From contig CP012821.1 in assembly GCA_001936135.1 (NCBI GenBank), forward strand, positions 930,001 through 994,000: a stretch of DNA of 64,000 bases. The letters are read 5' to 3'. The notes beneath the pieces are model-generated. The model had not been told where the DNA came from. It was given only the letters and a program-made list of their open reading frames with translations, and did not search any database. This DNA comes from Saccharomycopsis fibuligera x Saccharomycopsis cf. fibuligera. Taxonomy: Eukaryota > Ascomycota > Saccharomycetes > Ascoideales > Saccharomycopsidaceae. Of this stretch, positions 54,506 through 63,833 are shown one piece after another (positions within the stretch are counted from its first letter, which is position 1; each line of letters opens with the position of its first letter). The position numbers and the translations under genes are program-made.

Positions 54506-56389
54506 TCACGCCAACGGCAACCCGTTTCTGACCACTGAGGGCAATCCCGCCACCCACGACTTCATCTCGTTCTTGGCCACTAGCAAGAAAACACGTCCTT
54601 GCATCCCGATTCTGCTCACCCGCCCGCTCCGGTTGAGCAAGTCCGCAGAGGTCTTGGGCACGTCAAACAACACGACGTTCGCCGTCTGCTGGAAGTTTAT
54701 CCCTCTGCTGAGAATGTCGGTGGTGACCAAGATCTTGAGCTTTGGCTTCGTGTCGCGTGTGCGCTCGGCGCCTCGGCGCCCAGCGCCCGGAGCGTCTATG
54801 GTTATGTTGCTTTGCGGGACGCACATCTGCTGTGCGCCCTCCGCGCCCTCCGCGCCCGCTGGCTCCGCGCCGGCGCCCGCTGGCTCCGCGCCGCCGGCAG
54901 CACGACCAACCTCGTTGAAGCGCCTCACCAGGCTGACGCGCTCGTCCACCAGGTCCGCGCCGCTGACCTTGTACAACTCGTAGTCCTGGAAAGTCTCGTC
55001 CAGGCGCAACACGTCCCAGACCCTCGCGACGGTCTCCTTCTCGTTGACAAAGACCACGACCTTCTTGAACGCCTGGTGGTCCTCCGTGTTGTCGCAGTAT
55101 ATCGAGTAGAGGCACTGCTTCAACGCCGCCATCTTGCTGTTCCGGAACGGCCTCATGTTGCAGTCGATCACCCTGAACTCGGTCCTGCTGCTGATGCGGT
55201 GCAACTTCTTGGAGCAGATCCGCACGACCTCGTTCTTGTGGAAAAGCCTGTTCAAGTTGTGGTTGAAGCTCCTCGACACCGTCGACGAGACGATCACGAG
55301 GTCCTTGAGCACCGGCATGGCCCTCACCGTTTCCATCGTGTCCTTCAAAAAGGACCGGTCTAGCAACGTGTCTGCCTCGTCGACGACGCAGTACTTGATG
55401 TGGCGCGTGAGCGCCCGCTGCTGCGCCCGCGAGTAGAGCTTCTTGATGAGGTTGAACTTCCCCGGCGTGGTGACGAGGAGGTCGATGCGGCGCTGCTGCT
55501 CGACTAGCTGCTCAACGCTGGTCTCGTAGTTGAGTTTCGCCACAGCGAGACCGAGCCCCTCCGGGAGGTTCTGCGCGGCGCTGTATAGCTGCTCCGTGAG
55601 CTCGTTTGTCGGCACCAAGACCACCGAGTTGATTGTCGTTGGCTGCCGCTGCTGCTGCGCCGCAGGATGCTGAGTGCCCGCGGCGCCAGCGGCGCCACCG
55701 GCGCCACCGGCGGCTGCGAGCTGGTCGTTTTTCAAGTTGTTGACTAGCGGGATCAAGTAGCTGTGGGTCTTGCCGCACCCAGTCTCCCCCGCAATCGAGA
55801 AGATCCGGAGCTCGAAAGGGTTCAGCTCGTGCCGCGGCCTCAAGATCTCCTTCATGGCAAGTTTCTGGATCTCCGTGGGCCTCACTTGGCTGATGTAGTC
55901 GTCGGCGCTTGGGCCGCTTTTGCTGCCGCTGCTGCCGCTGCTGCCGCCGCCGGCCCCCGCTAGCTGCCTGCTCAACTTGTGCTGGTACAAGATGCTGCTG
56001 TTGGCAATCTCCCTCGCAAAGAACTCCCTGACGGGCTGCAAGATTTTGAAGTCCATGAACGTGTCCTGCTTGTGCGAGTCTCGCTTGGTGTCCTTGAGCT
56101 TGTCGACGTTGGCCAAGCCGTTGAACTCGCCGAACCCGTGTCTGAGCGTGTCGCCGAACTCGTGCGGCTTTCGTTCTCTTGTGCTCCTGCTGTTGTAGCC
56201 TTTGCTGCTGCTCAACTTTTTGGCAAACGCCCTGGGAGCAGGCAGCGGCCTGCCACGGCCGCTGGCGCCGCTGGCGCCGCTGCCGCCATGGCGAGCCGAG
56301 GCGCGCCTGAGCTGCTGCTGCTGGACGCTGCGCACCGACGGTAGCGCCGCCCTCATGGATAGAGAATACGTGTGGACTCTCCCCAACAT
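54506..56389 (-). CDS. MRH4: Mitochondrial DEAD-box RNA helicase Mrh4
   Basis: The 627-residue protein starts with an Arg/Ser/Ala-rich mitochondrial targeting sequence; Met1 and Met12 are both possible starts. Helicase motifs follow in order: PTEIQ (Q motif, about 171), Walker A AGETGCGKT (200-208), VLVPTNEL (Ia), TTPGK (Ib), DEAD (337-340), a divergent SST in place of SAT, DILSRGINF (V) and RSGRVSRIG (VI). The variant motif III and overall pattern fit Mrh4, which helps assemble the large mitochondrial ribosomal subunit. Gly/Ala-rich inserts near 145-160 and 225-250 are coded by GC-rich triplet repeats. Codon use is very GC-rich, with CTC and TTG for leucine. It is divergent from PHO88. Confidence 0.93.
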   Translation of the reverse strand: MLGRVHTYSLSMRAALPSVRSVQQQQLRRASARHGGSGASGASGRGRPLPAPRAFAKKLSSSKGYNSRSTRERKPHEFGDTLRHGFGEFNGLANVDKLKDTKRDSHKQDTFMDFKILQPVREFFAREIANSSILYQHKLSRQLAGAGGGSSGSSGSKSGPSADDYISQVRPTEIQKLAMKEILRPRHELNPFELRIFSIAGETGCGKTHSYLIPLVNNLKNDQLAAAGGAGGAAGAAGTQHPAAQQQRQPTTINSVVLVPTNELTEQLYSAAQNLPEGLGLAVAKLNYETSVEQLVEQQRRIDLLVTTPGKFNLIKKLYSRAQQRALTRHIKYCVVDEADTLLDRSFLKDTMETVRAMPVLKDLVIVSSTVSRSFNHNLNRLFHKNEVVRICSKKLHRISSRTEFRVIDCNMRPFRNSKMAALKQCLYSIYCDNTEDHQAFKKVVVFVNEKETVARVWDVLRLDETFQDYELYKVSGADLVDERVSLVRRFNEVGRAAGGAEPAGAGAEPAGAEGAEGAQQMCVPQSNITIDAPGAGRRGAERTRDTKPKLKILVTTDILSRGINFQQTANVVLFDVPKTSADLLNRSGRVSRIGMQGRVFLLVAKNEMKSWVAGLPSVVRNGLPLA

Positions 56390-56752
56390 ATTTTGCTGCT
56401 GTTGCTGTTGCTGTTGCTGCTGGCGCTGCTGTTACTGCTGGCGCTGCTGCTGGCGTAGCCTTGTAGCGCCCAGTCCACGGCCGGCGCACGCCATCGCCCT
56501 CTTGGTGAAAAATTTTTGCCGCAGCGGCAGGCCCAGCGCCGCGGTACACCGCCGCCCGCGCTACCCTACGCTCCACACGCTCTCGGCTCGCGAGCGAGAA
56601 GGAAGCTAGCGCCCCAGCGGTGGAAAACAAAATCACCACCACCACCACCACCACCCAGACAGACAGGCAAAAAGACAGCAAAGCACCACCACTACCGCCA
56701 CCACGACGACCACCACCACCACGACACACCCACACACGCCCGCAAGCAAACG
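56390..56752. promoter_or_regulatory. Divergent promoter MRH4/PHO88
   Basis: These 363 bp lie between opposite start codons. They contain a CTG/TTG triplet run beside MRH4 and a CCACCA/ACCACG-rich purine-poor tract in the PHO88 leader (about 56632-56730). Open frames across it are composition-driven. Confidence 0.5.
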
Positions 56753-57322
56753 ATGAACCCGGCAATCTCCAACTTGTTGCTCATGCTCGTCATGATGCAG
56801 GTCTCCAAGCGTCTCGACTGGGAAAACCCAGACACCGTCCTCTACGTCCGGATCCTCTACGTCTCCACCACGGTCGCGACGTTGCTCATCTACCTCTACA
56901 CCAGGCTCCAGATCACCAGAAAGAACGACTTGACCACCCTCAAGTACCTCGAGGAGCCAAACAAGCTCCAGGGCGAGACCGAGCAGAAGCTCGTCACCAC
57001 CACCGTGAAGGAGTACGACTTGACCCAGGTCAACAGCAGCATCAAGTCCGTCTTCACCGGGTTGGCCATGACGGGCTTCATGCACTTGTACATGAAGTAC
57101 ACCAACCCGTTGTTGATGCAGAGCTTGTCGCCGTTGAAGGGCGCGCTCGAGGCCAACGTCGTCAAGATCCACTTGTTTGGCGCAAAGCCTGTCGGCGACT
57201 TGGCCAGACCGTTCAAGGCCCAGTCCATGTTTGGCGCCGCCGGCGACGCTGCCGCAAAGACTGACAAGCAGTCCATCGAGAGGGCCGAAACCAGCGGCAA
57301 GGGGGGCATCAAGGAGGAGTAG
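56753..57322 (+). CDS. PHO88: Pho88/Snd3, ER membrane protein of the SND targeting pathway
   Basis: The ATG at 56753 gives 189 residues, the same size as S. cerevisiae Pho88 (188). It begins MNPAISNLLLMLVMMQVSKR and has hydrophobic segments at about 5-17, 30-50 and 100-125, with YTRLQITRKNDLTTLKY and the KEYDL/MKYTNPLLMQ blocks of the family. Pho88 (Snd3) lies in the ER membrane, works in SRP-independent protein targeting, and affects phosphate transporter maturation. The open frame extends upstream only through a non-ATG start in a CCA-rich leader. Leucines use TTG and CTC with no CTG despite high GC. Confidence 0.96.
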   Translation: MNPAISNLLLMLVMMQVSKRLDWENPDTVLYVRILYVSTTVATLLIYLYTRLQITRKNDLTTLKYLEEPNKLQGETEQKLVTTTVKEYDLTQVNSSIKSVFTGLAMTGFMHLYMKYTNPLLMQSLSPLKGALEANVVKIHLFGAKPVGDLARPFKAQSMFGAAGDAAAKTDKQSIERAETSGKGGIKEE

Positions 57323-57681
57323 GCGCTCCGTCGCAAGCAAGCTCACAAGCTCAGAAGCTCGCCAGCTGAGAACCCTGCCAGTAGTAGTATACGTACGATA
57401 CGCAAAATACACGCTGCTTTCCGCCAATGTTGTGCTGCTGCTGCCGTAGACGTCGCCCGTGGTCGAGACGCATCCACCCGTGCACCGCGCGGCCCGTCGC
57501 CGCAAACAAACACCCTTACACCCCGAGGAGCCCTTACACCACCCTGGGAAAAGAGAAGATAACAGAAGAGAACAGCAGACAGCCTTCAGACGCCGCCATC
57601 CGCCAGAGACTCGCCAGAGACTCGCCATAGACTCGCCATAGACTCGCCATAGACTCGCCAGAGACTCGCGATACACTCGCC
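57323..57681. other. Intergenic region PHO88-FAR11
   Basis: This 359-bp GC-rich spacer ends in an 11-bp tandem repeat that runs across the FAR11 start codon. No other gene is supported. Confidence 0.5.
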
Positions 57682-57693
57682 ATGGACTCGTCG
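57608..57693. repeat. 11-bp tandem repeat containing the FAR11 start codon
   Basis: Almost eight units of GACTCGCCATA/GACTCGCCAGA run head to tail. In the last full unit CGCCATA reads CGCCATG, creating the ATG at 57682-57684. The period is not a multiple of three, so the array is not a coding repeat. Confidence 0.9.
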
Positions 57694-60564
57694 ATGTGGA
57701 ACCCCAGACTGTTGACCGGCAATGGCCAGCCGTCCACCCACGAGGAGCGCAGCAGCAGCCCAGACCCAAGCGCCGGCTTGGGGGACGTTCTCAGCGAGAC
57801 CCCCAGCGGCGCAGTGCAAAACGACTTCTACATCCAGGCCAGCAACGACCAGAACGACCAGAACGACTTGCTCTTGAGCACGCTCAAGCTACAGAGCGAG
57901 TCGGCAAAGCTCAGCACCGCGTTGATCTCCGAAGACGACCTCAACAGCGACGACATGCTCTACAAGAGCGCCAGAATAGGCGCCGCCAGCGATGCTGACG
58001 GCTTCGGCCTCAGCGGAGGCGGCAGCGGCGCCGGCGGCGCCGGCGGCGCCAGTGGCCCAGGCTTGCTAACGTCGTCGGCCGCGTTGGCGGCGGCAGCGAC
58101 CGGAACAAAGGTGTTCGACTACAGCTCCACGGTAGGCAGCCTGAAAAGCTACATCCGGTTCTCGTACAGGGACATCCCCGGCTTCTTGGACTTGATATTC
58201 AACAAGATCAACAGCGAGACGTCCTCCAACAACAAAAACTCGCTTACCCCGGCAATCGTGGTGTTCCAGATGGTCAGGTACAGCTTCTACAAGCGCCGCA
58301 ACGCGAGCTTGACCAACAACTTCTTGGACTTGTTTGTCAACCGCCTCTACCTAATCATCGAAGATGACGGTGCCGCCGCCCAAGGCGCCGCCCAAGGCGC
58401 CGCCAGCGACAGCGGCATCGCGGTCAAGAAGAAAAACGACATTGTGTTGATTGCGTACTGGATCTCCGTCGTGAACTACCTCTACTACTTCCTACTCCGC
58501 CAGGACGGGTTCTTCCAGCAAAATCCAGTTTTCCTCAAGAAGATCGTTGCCGTGTTCAACGACTTGGTCGGCGAGTTCGCGAGCGGCATAACCAACCGGT
58601 TGAGCGATATGGTCGACGACTGCTTGATAAACTACTCGTCCATTCCAAGTCTACAAAAGGGGCTACTTTTCCAGAACGACTGGAACTTTTTCAAGAATGA
58701 CAAGAGCAGAAACGGCGACGGGCAGCACCAGCAGCACCAGCACAGCACATTCCAGGAGGTTTTGGACAACTTGTACCCGCCGGACCTCAAGCAGCAGTTG
58801 AAGCCGTCGCCGGTCAAGTTCCTTGAGGTGCTCGAAGCCATCATATACGTTTTCCAAATCTACAACATCAGCAGCATAATCCTCAAGAACTTGCTAGCCA
58901 GGGTGCTCAGCTGGATCAACGCCGTCGTCTTCAACCGCGTCCTCGGCAGCAACAGTAACAAGAGCTCCAAAAAGAAGCATCTTTCCCGCACGTCAGCCAT
59001 CCAGTTGCGGTTGAACTTGAGCATCATCGAGGACTGGATCCGGAGCATCAGCAAGAACTTGCAAGCTGAGGAAAAAGAGTTGAACGGAGACTTGAACGAG
59101 GTGGTGTTTGGCGAGGAGTTGAAGGACGTCGTGAAGGACTATCCCGACGACTTGATTGATTTCAAGTTGGAGTTGCAGGGCGTGAGCAGGTTCGATGGGA
59201 ATGCCAGGTTTTTCGACGCTGAGGAGGAGCAAAGAAAAAGGGAGCAATTGGTCAGGGAGAGGGAGGCGGAGGAGGAGAAACAAAAGCAGCAGCAGCTTGA
59301 GCAGCAGAACCAGCAGAACCAGCAGGACCAGCAGGACCAGCAGGACCAGCAGGACCAGCAGGACCATCAGGACAACGACAAAAAAGACGCTGGCTCGGAA
59401 AAGGCAAAGAGTGACGTTGCTGGCACTGAAAGTAGCCATTCGGTTTCGTCAAAATTGGACGCTTTGGATATTGGCAAAGACACAACCTTGAACGAAGCCA
59501 AGTTGAAAAACATTACCCCGCACCCAATGCCAAACATTGATGGCGAAGATAACGAGGAAACCCAGTCTATTGCGTCCACCTCCGACGAAGACAACTCATC
59601 TTCTTACAAAAACATCAAAATCAACCTAAACACCACCCCGTACCCACACATGTCCAACTTCTACTACTCCCCACTCTATGCCATCTTCAAGCACAACTTC
59701 CGCGTGCTTTACAACTTACTTGAGTTTCTCCAAGTCGGGACAACGTACATGGAGTCTATTGACGCCGAAACCGTTAGCACCAGCTCCGTGGACAAAACCA
59801 CGGGAAAAAAGTTATCGTCAAAGCAAATTGAAGAACTCAACGAGCTGAAGTTCTTGGAGTTTCTAAATCGCGATATAGTCTACTTGAACTACTGCCAAAT
59901 TTACTACATCTGCAAAAACTACCGCTATGAGCTAAACGAGTTCAAGTTCTCCAAAAAGTTCCTCAAATTCTTATCCAAGTTGGCCGCCTCGTCCTCAAGC
60001 ACCGTACCGCATCACCCGTACTGGCGCTTCATTAATTACAACTACGCCACGCCTGGCTCTTCAGACGAGCTACTCTTCTTGAACCCCACCGCAACGGCGC
60101 AAGATTACCCAATTTGCATGCCAACAAAACAAGAATTGATAAACAAGTACGGTGCTGGCGCCAGGGGCCTAAACAAGGAAAATTTGGTCAAGTATCAGCC
60201 GTGGTTGAGCGTAGAGGTGCGCGACTTGGTGGACGCGGTAAGGGATCAGGGAGACTACAAGGAGAACTGGGGAGATAGTGACGATGACTACGATGACGAC
60301 ACCAACGACGACAAGAACAAGAACAATGATGAGTATGTTTACGATTATGATGGTGGCGGCAGTGCCGAAGGCGGTTTTGGCACATCTGGCTTTGGAAACA
60401 GAAGGGGAAGTAGATATGACAATAACAATGACGAAGATTTTTTCAGTTTGACGGCACCGAACGCAACTGCTGCGAAAACATGGGAGTTGAATGATCATTC
60501 GACAAAGGCAAAGAGCAAGAAGGATATTGACGAGGAGGTTGAGATCGAGTATAACCCGTGGTGA
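57682..60564 (+). CDS. FAR11: Far11/STRIP-type scaffold of the STRIPAK (Far) complex
   Basis: The 960-residue protein matches fungal Far11. An acidic, Gly/Ala-rich N terminus precedes an N1221-type helical region (about 150-420, with SYRDIPGFLDLIFNKI). A Gln/Asp repeat lies at about 540-565, and the conserved C-terminal domain has NFYYSPLYAIFKHNFRVLYN and HPYWRFINYNYATPG, followed by an acidic tail ending EIEYNPW. Far11 belongs to the Far3-7-8-9-10-11 complex at the ER, which controls recovery from pheromone arrest and TORC2 signalling. Length is close to S. cerevisiae (953). Composition falls from very GC-rich in the first two thirds to ordinary at the 3' end. The start ATG lies inside a tandem repeat; Met5 is the next candidate. 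Confidence 0.9.
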   Translation: MDSSMWNPRLLTGNGQPSTHEERSSSPDPSAGLGDVLSETPSGAVQNDFYIQASNDQNDQNDLLLSTLKLQSESAKLSTALISEDDLNSDDMLYKSARIGAASDADGFGLSGGGSGAGGAGGASGPGLLTSSAALAAAATGTKVFDYSSTVGSLKSYIRFSYRDIPGFLDLIFNKINSETSSNNKNSLTPAIVVFQMVRYSFYKRRNASLTNNFLDLFVNRLYLIIEDDGAAAQGAAQGAASDSGIAVKKKNDIVLIAYWISVVNYLYYFLLRQDGFFQQNPVFLKKIVAVFNDLVGEFASGITNRLSDMVDDCLINYSSIPSLQKGLLFQNDWNFFKNDKSRNGDGQHQQHQHSTFQEVLDNLYPPDLKQQLKPSPVKFLEVLEAIIYVFQIYNISSIILKNLLARVLSWINAVVFNRVLGSNSNKSSKKKHLSRTSAIQLRLNLSIIEDWIRSISKNLQAEEKELNGDLNEVVFGEELKDVVKDYPDDLIDFKLELQGVSRFDGNARFFDAEEEQRKREQLVREREAEEEKQKQQQLEQQNQQNQQDQQDQQDQQDQQDHQDNDKKDAGSEKAKSDVAGTESSHSVSSKLDALDIGKDTTLNEAKLKNITPHPMPNIDGEDNEETQSIASTSDEDNSSSYKNIKINLNTTPYPHMSNFYYSPLYAIFKHNFRVLYNLLEFLQVGTTYMESIDAETVSTSSVDKTTGKKLSSKQIEELNELKFLEFLNRDIVYLNYCQIYYICKNYRYELNEFKFSKKFLKFLSKLAASSSSTVPHHPYWRFINYNYATPGSSDELLFLNPTATAQDYPICMPTKQELINKYGAGARGLNKENLVKYQPWLSVEVRDLVDAVRDQGDYKENWGDSDDDYDDDTNDDKNKNNDEYVYDYDGGGSAEGGFGTSGFGNRRGSRYDNNNDEDFFSLTAPNATAAKTWELNDHSTKAKSKKDIDEEVEIEYNPW
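59302..59370 (+). repeat. 9-bp coding repeat (Gln-Gln-Asp/Asn) in FAR11
   Basis: About seven 9-bp CAGCAGGAC-type units encode a Q-Q-D/N tract in the charged linker between the two conserved regions. Confidence 0.88.
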
Positions 60565-61439
60565 AGGCGAGCCCAAGAGGCGAGCGAGGCTTTGATGATA
60601 AATCGTTACATTATATAATATGTACTGAATAAAAATACATGCGCACTGTTTTGACCCTTTGGCCCTTGTGTAACCGGTAGTAGTACTATTGTCAGATGTT
60701 TACTAACAAGTAATATTGCTTCCCCTTGATGTACATTAGCGCTGGCATCTGCTTTGCGATGTCGAGGAATGAAAAAGCCGGCATTGCGCTGAAGATGTTG
60801 GCTTGTTGTGCATTTTTGATTTTGACAAAGAGAATTTGAACAGTTGATGGCTGCGGAATTATGATAGTAGCACTAGCTTGAAAAATCAATTAGCTCTCAG
60901 GTTATCCTTGCGTATTTGAAGATACCCAGTTCTTTTACAACTTATGTCCATTGCCCCCATCGTTACGTTAGTCGGCAGCTGTTGGCTAGTTGGTTGAGTC
61001 AACACCCCGTCATCAAAAATGATTTGAAGTGGGCAAGAGGCAATCTACCATATCTATTTTACAATACGGTGCTAATTACAAGCAAAAACGTACTAAAAGT
61101 TGAATGGTCGTTTCTCAACCCATTGTACGCCAAGTAATCAGGAGTGAAAAATGAAGCTTACTGCCGGCGTCGAGCTCAAGGCAAACAGATAATTCTTTGC
61201 GTAGATGATAATGTAGACCTTGATTGTTGTTGCGGCCACGGATGAAGACGCATACCGTTGAGTCAAACAACTACTGAACCCATCCAAGCCAGTGTAACTT
61301 GTTCTTCCATTTATTGACAGTGCCATCGTACAAACAATGAGTGTACGTTCGTACAAAATATTCAAAGCTATTTCTTCTCTGTTAGGTATAGCAAAACTTT
61401 ATACTTTATAGATAGATATAAAATAGATAACCACATAAC
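60565..61439. other. Region between FAR11 and ATX1 with a possible spliced ORF
   Basis: These 875 bp separate convergent genes and hold several short ORFs on both strands. The best candidate is the two-exon minus-strand model listed separately; a plus-strand frame at 60916-61137 lacks an ATG start. Confidence 0.45.
60699..61326 (-). CDS. Possible two-exon mitochondrial protein, unrecognised
   Basis: An ATG at 61326 opens a 55-codon frame whose first 30 residues look like a mitochondrial presequence (FSSCLTQRYASSS, with an R-Y/A-S cleavage pattern). A GTAAGC donor follows (61161-61156). A frame ending near 60699 reads PSTVQILFVKIKN and is joined in phase by a CCGCAG acceptor about 310 nt downstream, with a CTAAT-type branch site before it. 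The model gives about 105 residues. I do not recognise the family, and both splice sites are weaker than those of YOS1, PEF1 and ATX1. The whole may be chance. Confidence 0.3.
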
Positions 61440-61768
61440 CTAAGCAACAGTTTTACCAGAAACAACCTCCTTGCCGGTCTTTTTAATAGTAGCTAACACG
61501 GTATCGTAATTGATGGAATCAGCAGTGGTGACATCCACCGTTTGCGTGGCCAAGTCAGCATTGACATTTTTGACTCCTTCTAATTTGTTAAGGGCTCTGG
61601 TTACCGCACCGGAACAGCCTAAGATAGCTAGTTAGTAAAATGCTCTGTGGAATCTTCACTGACGGGATCAAATTCATCGAACTGATGTGACCTTGAGAAC
61701 ACACATGGGACTCAAAACTTACCTCCACAGGACATTTTGACGTTAAATTGATATTGATGGTCAGACAT
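61440..61768 (-). CDS. ATX1: Copper metallochaperone Atx1, two exons
   Basis: Exon 1 is 61768-61723 and exon 2 is 61618-61440, separated by a 104-nt intron with a GTAAGT donor, TACTAAC branch site and TTAG acceptor. The joined frame gives 74 residues, the size of S. cerevisiae Atx1 (73). The copper-binding motif reads MSCGGCSGAV at 12-21 (Cys14, Cys17); the intron falls within the Gly16 codon, between the two cysteines. A conserved Lys patch (KKTGKE) lies near the C terminus. Atx1 carries Cu(I) in the cytosol to the Golgi ATPase Ccc2, which supplies Fet3 for high-affinity iron uptake. Neither exon alone looks like a gene. Confidence 0.95.
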
Positions 61769-62458
61769 GATGTTTGATAGAGAGGTGTTGAATGTTGTGG
61801 AATACGAATATGTATATATATATGATGTGCTGTCAAGATGTGGTATGGGTGATACGAGATCAATCGAGATGAGGCGAAATGAGATGAGATGTGTCAATGC
61901 TTATATACCTGTCTCTGTTCTTGTACAATAACAATTACTAATGACGACACCCGCAAAATAGCAGCAAAAACTCCGCGCCTTAAACTAAAATCTAATATAG
62001 TATTGACACCCCCCACCGCCGAGGGGGCAAGCCAACCAGGCATGCGCTAGTTGCATATAACTACAGTGAGAAACATTATATTCAGCGCCACAGCGACAGA
62101 GCAGACTCTCAACATGCGCAAAACGCAAGAAGGTGAACAATAGCTAGTTGTCTCGGACTAGGAGAACTCTAGAGGCTAAAGAAAAAGCCATAGTTTCATT
62201 CTTCTGATCACAATAATTGTCTAGTTTCTTAGACTTGGCTGCAAATTCCAAAATGCTACGGTATGTCTCAAGCTGATCTTCAGTGGTTCAGTTTACTATT
62301 ATATTGCTGCTATACGCTGCCATATTAAAGACACAATTCCCAGCCCCGACAAAAAAAAAAAAAAAAAAAAAAAAGAAAAAAGAAAAAGAAAAAAAAAAAA
62401 AAGAAACAAAGAAAAACAGGGAAAGAGTACAATACAGAGTGAAGATTGTTCAAAAAAA
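61769..62458. other. Intergenic region between ATX1 and tRNA-Ala(AGC)
   Basis: This is the ATX1 promoter side and the 3' flank of the tRNA. It contains a 24-nt A run (62351-62374) with further A-rich sequence. No gene is supported. Confidence 0.5.
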
Positions 62459-62531
62459 TGGACGAGTTGGGAATCGAACCCAAGACCTCTCCCATGCTAA
62501 GGGAGCGCGCTACCAACTACGCCACACGCCC
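62459..62531 (-). tRNA. tRNA-Ala(AGC)
   Basis: This 73-nt cloverleaf has no intron. It starts GGGCGTG, has D arm GGCGTAGTTGGTAGC, anticodon stem CTCCC/GGGAG with loop TTAGCAT (anticodon AGC), T arm GGGTTCGATTCCC, and 3' A. It matches S. cerevisiae tRNA-Ala(AGC) almost throughout. T7 follows as terminator on the minus strand. Confidence 0.97.
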
Positions 62532-62884
62532 AAAACCTAGTGGTTTTGTGTTTAAAAGAGGATTCCTTCTCTACTAAGTATTTTAAACACGTTTGTTATC
62601 GTTATTATCGTTATCGATGGGTATATCGGCTTGTCCTTTATTCCGTCCATCGCTATATACACAAGTTAAAAGGAACACGTCGCCTACCTTTGTACATGAT
62701 TTTCGACAACTTCAATGGCACCTGCTGACGGCTGTGAACACAGACTGATCAGGAATGCGAACACAATGAAGGAAAATGTTCGCAACAGGTGGAGGTGATA
62801 AATAAAAGGTGGTGATCACTGTCTAAACTAATTGCTAAGTGAAGTCATTTTCCTTCTATTACTTAATATACTTATTTTAGTTAT

Positions 62885-63155
62885 CTTGACGAACATTGAG
62901 TTCTAGAATAAAACCAACCGAAGATACGCAGAAGATACCGTCACATAATGATCATAATTTGTGACCAACATCAAATTATAGAAATTCATTTACTACTATT
63001 TATAGCTCAATGCTAATATGTATTATTCAGTTAGATTATTATTTATATACGGTTCAACCCAACATTATTATATATTTATTATTATTTAGTTACTAGAAAT
63101 ATAAGGCTTTTATGTCCAAAATATGAACCCTGAGATTTCGGTATTCCGTAATATC
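62885..63155 (-). mobile_element. Fossil solo LTR, about 270 bp
   Basis: On the minus strand this piece starts near ATTACGGAATACCG and ends near GAACTCAATGTTCGTCAA. It matches the piece at 29881-30150 across its whole length and so defines a repeat family in this genome. It is old and has no internal coding sequence attached. Confidence 0.6.
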
Positions 63156-63574
63156 TTCTCTTTATTATTATCTCTCCCACTGGTTGAACTTAGGCATAAT
63201 AATTAATTCCGAAACCTTTGACGTCTCAATTTAGATCCATCCGCCCCTTCACTTATATGTATGGTTAGAAAATGAAACCTATAGTAGATTCAGATAACCT
63301 AATATAAGTTTATAAGACTTTATTTCCAATCATACTTTAACAAAAACAATAACCTTCAAAACCATAACCTTATGGATATCTATCTTATCTCCAACAAAAC
63401 TATTAAATTAACAATACTAATGTGGCTTATTTTACCTATATATGTTTCTCCTATATGATAACAATTGAACTATACTGTATATGATATGTAGCTAAGTTTA
63501 TAAGATTCTACTATTTATCATTATATGTAGTTAATAAACCGGCTTTGTGTGTAACAAAATTAAATCGATCCGCA

Positions 63575-63795
63575 AATCACTGGTTCTTTGGGAACCAGTA
63601 TAATCTGTTGCTGACCAGTTCTTACTTCTGTAATCTTTGGTCAAGGCCTCGTACAAGTAATAGGCTACTTGTTTCTCTCAAGATGCTTCTATTTCTTGTA
63701 TAACTAAATAGTGATAAATATATAACAATATTGGAAGTACAAGAATTTACATTCAAAAATCGTAAACCCTAAGATCTCGGCATTCTGTAATAAAA
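63575..63795 (-). mobile_element. Fossil LTR piece, related subfamily
   Basis: It shares the start-end block (ATTACAGAATGCCGAGATC, compare ATTACGGAATACCG) and overall layout with the other copies but is more diverged elsewhere. Its far end contains a CTGGTTC...GAACCAG inverted pair, also seen near 29620. Confidence 0.45.
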
Positions 63796-63833
63796 GTCCT
63801 TCGAAAATACTCTAATGCCTTTCGGTGAAATTT

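Noticed and set aside
56516-56752. 79-codon upstream extension of PHO88
   Set aside because: It begins at a non-ATG codon and encodes Pro/His repeats from a CCA-rich leader. Pho88 proteins begin at MNPAI.
55512-56765. 417-residue minus-strand ORF overlapping MRH4 and its promoter
   Set aside because: It is an Arg/Gln/Gly-rich shadow of GC-rich MRH4 in another frame, without a recognisable domain.
57608-57693. Possible CRISPR-like array
   Set aside because: Units are 11 bp, directly abutting and without spacers, in a eukaryotic genome; it is a minisatellite.
56633-57769. 378-residue minus-strand ORF across PHO88
   Set aside because: It lies antisense to a clear PHO88 and reads through the promoter and the 11-bp repeat; its composition follows from high GC.
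60916-61137. Plus-strand ORF of 73 codons between FAR11 and ATX1
   Set aside because: It has no ATG start, no recognisable family, and overlaps the better minus-strand model's intron.
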